From Paenarthrobacter nitroguajacolicus (GTDB taxonomy: Bacteria > Actinomycetota > Actinomycetes > Actinomycetales > Micrococcaceae), in NCBI RefSeq assembly GCF_007786235.1, contig NZ_VNFK01000004.1, positions 248,001 to 312,000 of the forward strand: 64,000 bases of DNA, in the 5' to 3' direction. The notes beneath the pieces were generated by a model. That model had not been told where the DNA came from. It was given only the letters and a program-made list of their open reading frames with translations, and did no database searches. Position 1 is the stretch's first letter. Each line of letters begins with the position of its first letter. Made by a program: the position numbers and the translations under genes. Of the stretch, positions 58,846 through 64,000 are shown in pieces.

Positions 58846-59769
58846 TCAGACGCGGGGAATCCAGCAGCGCACCGTATCGCGGTATTGCTGGAACTCGGTT
58901 CCAAACCGTTTTTCCAAGTCTGCTTCTTCCAGTGGCCGGACGGCATAATTCCACAGCAGCGAACCGATCATCGCGTACGCGACCACGAGCCATGACCCCA
59001 GGATGAGGCCCACTCCTACGCCTTGGGTGATGCCGGCGACAGCCATCGGATTGCGAACCCAGCGATACGGGCCGGCGACAACCAACCGGTTGGGCATGGC
59101 GGATGGCAGGGGCGTTCCACTGCCCCGGGACGCCATGGTCACCGCCGAAGCGACCCCAAGAACGCTGGCCAGCACCAGAAGCGTGGCGCCCGCCGTGGCA
59201 GCGAACGGCGGAACAGGCAGGGACACCAGCCATCGAATTTCCAGCCACGATATGAGCAGTGGGACAGCGACGAGGAAGAAACCCCAGAACAGGATCATCT
59301 GCCCGATGGTCGCGCTCACGTGTGTAGTTGCCGGACGGTTCGCGGCAGCGGAGCGGAATGCGAAGGGCCCACGGACGATCCATTCCGTGGGAACCCGACC
59401 CAGCAGGACGAAGCAGAGCGCAAGGCCTGAGCAAGCGGCGGCGGCAATCATCATCAGGACGCCCAAGCCCGCTTCGGTAGTGATCGTGGCGTAGAGGGCC
59501 AGCGCGGCGGCTACCAAGGCCGTCCATCCTGAAGCCACCACAGCAGCGGCCTTCACACCAAGGGCCGCCAGGGCCGAACCCAGCACGAACAGCGGAACGT
59601 CGAGGGCGGCCACAGCGATGGGGTCGAGGCTTCCGAGGGTGGCTGTGCGGACCGCGGGCGATAAGAAGACGGCAATCCACCAAGCCATCCCGGAGATCGC
59701 CTGTGTTGCGAAGTAGGCCCGTCCCCAACGGTGCAACTGCGTCCCCGCAGGTGGGGCCGCAGGTGTCAC
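58846..59769 (-). CDS. Isoprenylcysteine carboxyl methyltransferase-like membrane protein
   Basis: 307 aa, seven or eight membrane segments. The C-terminal region (NRLVVAGPYRWVRNPMAVAGITQGVGVGLILGSW ... EEADLEKRFGTEFQQYRDTVRCW) is the PEMT/ICMT signature that binds S-adenosylmethionine in integral membrane methyltransferases. The N-terminal 170 residues form an additional membrane domain. The methyl acceptor is unknown. The GTG start (59767-59769) overlaps the stop of the epimerase gene by four bases, so the two are coupled. Confidence 0.8.
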   Translation of the reverse strand: MTPAAPPAGTQLHRWGRAYFATQAISGMAWWIAVFLSPAVRTATLGSLDPIAVAALDVPLFVLGSALAALGVKAAAVVASGWTALVAAALALYATITTEAGLGVLMMIAAAACSGLALCFVLLGRVPTEWIVRGPFAFRSAAANRPATTHVSATIGQMILFWGFFLVAVPLLISWLEIRWLVSLPVPPFAATAGATLLVLASVLGVASAVTMASRGSGTPLPSAMPNRLVVAGPYRWVRNPMAVAGITQGVGVGLILGSWLVVAYAMIGSLLWNYAVRPLEEADLEKRFGTEFQQYRDTVRCWIPRV

Positions 59770-60632
59770 GGGTGCCGCACGCCCTGGCCGGACAGCAGGG
59801 CGCGATACCCCTCTTTGTAGGTGGGGAAAGTGAGTTCAAAGCCCGTCGCCCTCAAGCGGGAATTCGAGCAGCGTTTGTCACCGGGGCCAGCGTCGGACGC
59901 GCCGCCAGGTGCCGCCGTCGGGGGTTCCGGGCAACCCATCTCAGAGGCGAGGAACCGCATGACTTCGCCCATTTCGGCAGCGTGATCGTCAACGCCCACG
60001 TACACCGGATCCGGGACCTGATCCATGGTGGTGAGGTGGACGATCATGGCCGCAGCATCGTCCCTGTGGACACGGTTCGTGTGCCGGGGCTGGGCCGGAA
60101 TGACGGCTTGGCCCGTTCTGACTTGGTCGATCAGGCGGGTGCGTCCGGGTCCGTAGATCCCGCCGAGCCGGAGGGAGATTGGCTGCGTACCCGTTCTGCG
60201 AGTCCGGGCGAACAGCAGCTCCTCGGCCTCCACCAACACCTTGCCGCTGAACCGAGTGGGCTCCGTTGGCGTCGACTCGTCCACAACGGCCCCACCGGAG
60301 TCCTTGTACACGGCCGTGGACGAAACGAAGAGGACCCGACGCGGCTCTATGGACTGCCGCTCCAGCGCGTCCAGCACGTTCTTCACGCCGTTCAGGTACG
60401 CCGCGCGATAGGCCTCTTCAGTGGAGGCATCGGCAGCGACGGCCACCACCACAATGTCCACATCCGCGGGTAACTCCGGGAGCTCCACGGCGAGGTCCGC
60501 GTAGACGCCACGGATTTCCGGAGGCAGCTTTTCGGGGGAACGGCGCAAGCCCACAACCTGGTGGCCTGCCGCAGCGAAGCGAAGCCCGGCTTCCGTTCCA
60601 AGGTCGCCGCATCCGGCAATCAACACAGTCAT
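59766..60632 (-). CDS. NAD(P)-dependent epimerase/dehydratase (atypical SDR)
   Basis: 288 aa from ATG 60630-60632. Rossmann motif TVLIAGCGDLGTEAGLRFAAAGHQVVGLRR at the start, VSSTAVYKDSG with the catalytic Ser region and LRLGGIYGPGRTR. The YxxxK is not clear (SGKVLVEAEE where YxxxK is usual), so this is an atypical SDR of the YeeZ type. Ends coupled to the methyltransferase-like gene. Function not predicted. Confidence 0.82.
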   Translation of the reverse strand: MTVLIAGCGDLGTEAGLRFAAAGHQVVGLRRSPEKLPPEIRGVYADLAVELPELPADVDIVVVAVAADASTEEAYRAAYLNGVKNVLDALERQSIEPRRVLFVSSTAVYKDSGGAVVDESTPTEPTRFSGKVLVEAEELLFARTRRTGTQPISLRLGGIYGPGRTRLIDQVRTGQAVIPAQPRHTNRVHRDDAAAMIVHLTTMDQVPDPVYVGVDDHAAEMGEVMRFLASEMGCPEPPTAAPGGASDAGPGDKRCSNSRLRATGFELTFPTYKEGYRALLSGQGVRHP

Positions 60633-60768
60633 GTCCCTAGTCTGGCAGTTCCAGACTGTCACCGACTTCCCAGACTCCATACAACCGGCGTTCACATTGC
60701 AACCGTAGGCTTCCAGCCAAGGGACCCGTTCGCATCGTGTCTTACAAGTCGGATTTGCAGGGGTAATC

Positions 60769-61017
60769 ATGGCCAAGCGCAGGATCAACGATTTCAACAC
60801 CGCTCCTTTGCGGCGCATCGAACCGGATCACCACTGGCGTTCGCTGCGCCAAGGCGACAGGGTCAGCGTCACGCTCACGCCGGGGTACGAATCGGCTGGC
60901 GTAGTTGACGCCGTCACCGGCGATGCCACCGCCGTTTGGGTGGAGCTCGACGGCGGTCGCGGCCGGACGCTGGTTCATGTCAGCGACGGCGTGGCGATAG
61001 TCCCGCACGAGGCCTGA
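60769..61017 (+). CDS. Small conserved beta-rich protein of unknown function
   Basis: 82 aa, no signal or membrane segment. Beta-strand-rich (GDRVSVTLTPGYESAGVVDAVTGDATAVWVELDGGRGRTLVHVSDGVAIVPH), like an SH3/KOW-type barrel, after a basic N-terminus (MAKRRINDFNTAPLRRIE). No family name is recognised. AGGGG precedes ATG 60769. The GDPD gene starts 38 bp downstream and is probably cotranscribed. Confidence 0.7.
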   Translation: MAKRRINDFNTAPLRRIEPDHHWRSLRQGDRVSVTLTPGYESAGVVDAVTGDATAVWVELDGGRGRTLVHVSDGVAIVPHEA

Positions 61018-61055
61018 CGCCCTTCATTGGGGTGCTGGTCCGCTACGCTACGGGT

Positions 61056-61835
61056 GTGACGCTGCCCTATTTCCTCCGCAAGGACGGTTCAGTGGGTCCT
61101 TTGGCCTTCGCGCACCGTGGTTTCTCTTTGGATGGCCTGGAGAATTCCATGGGTGCCTTCAGGGCTGCGGCGGAACTCGGGACCGTGCACCTTGAAACGG
61201 ACGTCCACACCACGTCGGACGGCGTGCTACTGGTCTTCCACGACTCCTCCTTGGACCGCGTGACGGATTCCGTGGGCAAGATCGCGGAGCTGACAGCCGC
61301 CGAGGTGGCCACGGCCCGCATCGGCGGGGTGGAACCTGTTCCGACCTTCGATGAGCTGGTTTCAGCGCTGCCGGACGCCCGGCTGAACCTGGATATCAAG
61401 GACTGGAATTCGGTGGGCTCGATGGCCGAGGCCATTGAGCGGCACGGGATCCATGATCGCGTCCTGGTCACCAGCTTCTCGGACAGGCGCCGCCGGGCAG
61501 TCCTGTCCAAGCTGTCTCGTCGCGTGGCTTCCTCAGCCGGCAGTTCGCTCACTGCGTTCTTTGTTCTTCTTGGTCCCCTGCTTCCGGTTCCATGGGCGCG
61601 AAGGCTGCTTGCCGGCGTCGACGTTTTCCAAGTTCCCGTGCGCTACGGCAGGTTCCGTGTGGTGACCCCGGGATTCATCCGCCGTGCCCATCGCCTGAAC
61701 AGGCAGGTGCATGTATGGACCATCAACGATCCTGCCGAAATGGAGCGTCTGCTGGATCTGGGCGTGGACGGAATCGTGTCCGACCGCTTGGACCTCCTCA
61801 AGGAGGTCCTGATCCGTCGAGGCCAGTGGGTCTAG
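61056..61835 (+). CDS. Glycerophosphodiester phosphodiesterase family protein
   Basis: 259 aa from GTG 61056. TIM-barrel GDPD motifs: AFAHRGFSLDGLENSMGAF (His and Glu), LETDVHTTSDGVLLVFHDSSLDRVTD (second His), LNLDIKD (metal-binding Glu replaced by Asp), and C-terminal VHVWTINDPAEMERLLDLGVDGIVSDR. It hydrolyses glycerophosphodiesters to glycerol-3-phosphate and an alcohol. No signal peptide, so cytosolic. Ends just before the second hairpin repeat. Confidence 0.9.
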   Translation: MTLPYFLRKDGSVGPLAFAHRGFSLDGLENSMGAFRAAAELGTVHLETDVHTTSDGVLLVFHDSSLDRVTDSVGKIAELTAAEVATARIGGVEPVPTFDELVSALPDARLNLDIKDWNSVGSMAEAIERHGIHDRVLVTSFSDRRRRAVLSKLSRRVASSAGSSLTAFFVLLGPLLPVPWARRLLAGVDVFQVPVRYGRFRVVTPGFIRRAHRLNRQVHVWTINDPAEMERLLDLGVDGIVSDRLDLLKEVLIRRGQWV

Positions 61836-61850
61836 GTAGTCCGCTGAGCT

Positions 61851-61916
61851 CCCGCGACATGGCATTTGATGATAGTTCCAAGCACTCACATTGGCATTAA
61901 GTGTCATCCCGGCGGA
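61851..61916. repeat. Convergent-gene hairpin repeat, copy B
   Basis: Left arm GACATGGCATTTGATGAT (61856-61873), right arm TTGGCATTAAGTGTCATCCC (61891-61910) plus GGCGG, pairing with several G-T pairs across about 17 nt of loop. It shares the CATTTGATGA and TTGGYATTAARTGYYATC cores with copy A at 40021-40083. It lies between the convergent GDPD and GH2 genes, with the GH2 stop codon (61897-61899) in the right arm. Confidence 0.75.
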
Positions 61917-63723
61917 GCTGGCAGGCCCGGATCCTCTCGAGGTCGAACTTGGGGCTGCGATCGAACGTGAAGATGCCGTTCTTCTCCTGGAAGACATCCG
62001 TCAGCTGCGTGTAGCAGTACCCAAACATGTCCGGATTATCCAGCAGGACGCCACAGAGTCCCTCGAAGCGGGCGTAGAACTCCTCTTCGCTGCTGACGCG
62101 CTGGCCGTAGCCCCAGGAACTTTCGACGTCGGTGCCGGCCGCCTCTGCTGCCTGGCGGGCTTCAGTCTCGTTCCACCAAATGCCGCCGAATTCGGAGACG
62201 AAGTACGGCTGGCCGCCGTAGGGCACTGAGTACTCCTCGCCGTCGTCCTTGCGGTTGATGTACGGCTTTCCCTCGGCCAGTCCCTGCTGCTCGATGCGGA
62301 AACGCTCGGGGTCCTGCTCGTAGGAGTGGGAGTCGTAGATGTCGGTCTCACGAATCCTATGGGCATAACCGGAAGCGTCTATGACTGGCCGGGTGGGGTC
62401 AGCGAGCTTGGTGGCGAGGAACATCGCCTGGGTGACGTCGTCCAGTACGGTGATGTGGTCGTGCAGGACCTGGTGGGTTTCGTTGAGGGGACACCAGCCG
62501 ATGATGGACGGGTGGTTGACGTCGCGCTGCAGTACCTCCAACCATTGGGCCACGAAACTCGCCGTGGGTTTCTGGTTGTGGCCTATGGTGCCGCCACCGG
62601 ATACTCCCCAATCGCCGAACTCGCCCCACACCAGGTACCCGAGCCGGTCCGCGTGATAAAGAAAGCGCTCCTCGAAGACCTTTTGGTGCAGGCGGGCGCC
62701 GTTGAACCCGGCAGCCATGGAGAGCTCAATGTCCTTGATCAACGCGGCCTCATCGGGCGAGGTCATCAAGGACTCCGGCCAGTAGCCCTGGTCCAGGACC
62801 AGCCGCTGGAACACGGCCTTGCCGTTGATGCGGACCACCTTGCCGTCCAAGGCCACTGATCGCACGGCTGCGTAACTGCTGACGCGGTCCACAACGTGGC
62901 CGGAACCGTCACGCACAGTGACTTCGAGGTCATAGAGGAAGGGATCCTCAATGGACCAGGGGCGGAGAGTCTCGGCCGGGATGTTGAGCTGGAGTGATGG
63001 GGTGAGGTCCAGATCGGCACGCGCCGACGCTTGGATCCTTTCAGCGTCCCCGGTGAGGACCGCAGAAACCGTGTGCCCGGTCCGGTTCCGGCTGATAGGC
63101 ACTTCCAGTGTGATGCTGGAGGCTGCCAGATTGGGGGTCATGCGGAGGCGCTTGATGTAGACCTCGGGTATGGCCTCCATCCACACCGTCTGCCAGATCC
63201 CAGTGGTGCGTGTGTACTGGCAATGAGTGTTGTTGTACCAGGTTGCCTGCTTGCCGCGGGCCTGCATCTCATGCCGCGAGTCCCGCGCCCGGACCACGAT
63301 CACAGCGTCCGCTCCAGGTTCCACCACTCCGCCCAAATCCGCGGTAAACGGCGTGAACCCGCCTCGATGCCGCGCAACCTCAACACCGTTCACCCACACG
63401 GTGGCGTCGTGGTCCACTGCGCCGAAGTGAAGCAGCACGTTGTGTCCGGCCCATTCCTGGGGGATGGACACTGTCCGGCGATACCAAACGGCTTCCATGA
63501 AGTCGACGTGCTCAATCCCGGAAAGCGCCGATTCAGGCGCGAACGGGACCAGTATCTCGCTGTTGAGTTCGCGGGTGGGGAGCCCGCGCTCCCAACCGGA
63601 GTCGCCGGCGTCGATCTCAAAACCCCAGGTGCCGTTGAGGTTCATCCACTTCTCGCGGACCAGCTGAGGGCGGGGGTGCTCGGGCTTGGGCATGGTGGAG
63701 GTCACATTTTGGCTCACACTCAA
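61897..63723 (-). CDS. Glycoside hydrolase family 2 enzyme
   Basis: 608 aa. GH2 layout: N-terminal sugar-binding domain (LNGTWGFEID; AVWYRRTVSIPQEW; VNGVEVARHRGGFTPF), an immunoglobulin-like domain (about 195-290) and a TIM barrel. The acid/base Glu is in GWCPLNETHQVL and the nucleophile Glu in YFVSEFGGIWW. No signal peptide, so cytosolic. Beta-galactosidase or beta-glucuronidase type; substrate cannot be fixed from sequence. The start is uncertain: TTG 63723, GTG 63717 or ATG 63693. Confidence 0.87.
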   Translation of the reverse strand: MSVSQNVTSTMPKPEHPRPQLVREKWMNLNGTWGFEIDAGDSGWERGLPTRELNSEILVPFAPESALSGIEHVDFMEAVWYRRTVSIPQEWAGHNVLLHFGAVDHDATVWVNGVEVARHRGGFTPFTADLGGVVEPGADAVIVVRARDSRHEMQARGKQATWYNNTHCQYTRTTGIWQTVWMEAIPEVYIKRLRMTPNLAASSITLEVPISRNRTGHTVSAVLTGDAERIQASARADLDLTPSLQLNIPAETLRPWSIEDPFLYDLEVTVRDGSGHVVDRVSSYAAVRSVALDGKVVRINGKAVFQRLVLDQGYWPESLMTSPDEAALIKDIELSMAAGFNGARLHQKVFEERFLYHADRLGYLVWGEFGDWGVSGGGTIGHNQKPTASFVAQWLEVLQRDVNHPSIIGWCPLNETHQVLHDHITVLDDVTQAMFLATKLADPTRPVIDASGYAHRIRETDIYDSHSYEQDPERFRIEQQGLAEGKPYINRKDDGEEYSVPYGGQPYFVSEFGGIWWNETEARQAAEAAGTDVESSWGYGQRVSSEEEFYARFEGLCGVLLDNPDMFGYCYTQLTDVFQEKNGIFTFDRSPKFDLERIRACQLRRDDT

Positions 63724-63778
63724 AAACCTAACGTGAGATGGTGTTCAGTACCACCAGTCGCCGCGGGAGGAGATTGAC

Positions 63779-64000
63779 GTGACCCAGTTCCGTCTAGCCA
63801 TTCTTGATGATTACCAGCAGGTCGCCGGGGACTACGCCCCGTGGGATTCACTGCTCGACGACGGCGTGAAGGTCAGCGTCTTCAGCGCACCTTTCGTTTC
63901 CGAAGAGCAAGCTGTGGCGGCTTTGGCGCCGTTCGACATCATTGTGGCCATGCGCGAACGCACGCGATTCCCACAGCGTGTCCTCGATTCGCTGCCGAAC
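63779..64000 (+). CDS. D-2-hydroxyacid dehydrogenase, N-terminal part (runs off window)
   Basis: 74 codons visible, open at the right edge. GTG 63779 follows GGGAGGAG. FRLAILDDYQQVAGDYAPW and APFDIIVAMRERTRFPQRVL match the N-terminal catalytic domain of phosphoglycerate-dehydrogenase-like D-2-hydroxyacid dehydrogenases. The NAD-binding domain and catalytic His lie beyond the window. Divergent from the GH2 gene by about 55 bp. Confidence 0.82.
   Translation, partial: MTQFRLAILDDYQQVAGDYAPWDSLLDDGVKVSVFSAPFVSEEQAVAALAPFDIIVAMRERTRFPQRVLDSLPN

Overview
The window is chromosomal DNA of a high-GC actinobacterium of the family Micrococcaceae, most like Arthrobacter/Paenarthrobacter. This is inferred from protein sequence style and from gene order: recF end - dciA - gyrB - gyrA - DUF3566 - tRNA-Ile - tRNA-Ala - ppiA - rhomboid - crgA - class E sortase - pabA - pknB - pknA - pbpA - rodA - pstP - fhaB - fhaA. 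That is the classical actinobacterial dnaA-proximal block. No transposon, phage gene, rRNA or CRISPR array was found.

Region 1 (1-14.4 kb): replication genes (recF tail, helicase loader dciA, both gyrase subunits, a DUF3566 membrane protein with a 45-bp tandem repeat), tRNA-Ile(GAT), a 37-aa DLW-39 protein and tRNA-Ala(TGC). These are followed by a GH84 hexosaminidase, a DMT exporter, a glycosyltransferase, a membrane protein built on 11-residue repeats, a cyclophilin, a rhomboid protease and a GyrI-like protein.

Region 2 (14.36-15.09 kb) is the most striking non-coding stretch. About 0.7 kb carries eight perfect DnaA boxes and about six near-matches, a duplicated 20-bp dyad and an AT-richer segment. 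It looks like a replication origin or a DnaA-titration site, yet it lies about 14 kb downstream of the recF end, away from the expected dnaA-dnaN oriC.

Region 3 (15.1-18.5 kb): a DNA alkylation repair island on the minus strand (ogt - ECF sigma factor - ogt - alkB, coupled by 3-4 base overlaps, then tag), downstream of crgA. One Ogt has Gln where the arginine finger should be, and Tag has lost three of its four zinc ligands.

Region 4 (18.7-30.4 kb): a class E sortase with a 56-aa membrane miniprotein coupled to pabA, then the seven-gene Ser/Thr-kinase and cell-shape operon (fhaA-fhaB-pstP-rodA-pbpA-pknA-pknB, minus strand). tRNA-Leu(CAG) and its terminator close the region.

Region 5 (30.4-64 kb) is accessory metabolism, arranged as catabolic modules each with its own regulator and often a visible palindromic operator: talarate/galactarate dehydratase with a FadR-type GntR; a DesK/DesR-like two-component pair beside a small export protein; putrescine oxidase - UspA - APC permease with TetR; 5-oxoprolinase (pxpA - MFS - fused pxpBC - biotin carboxylase) with GntR; alditol oxidase with LacI. 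Transporters (BASS, SulP), a standalone (p)ppGpp synthetase-like protein, a sugar kinase, a glutathionyl-hydroquinone reductase homologue, HAD, GDPD and GH2 enzymes follow. The window ends inside a D-2-hydroxyacid dehydrogenase. Two related hairpins of about 65 bp, at 40.02 and 61.85 kb, each sit between convergent genes and look like a dispersed repeat family.
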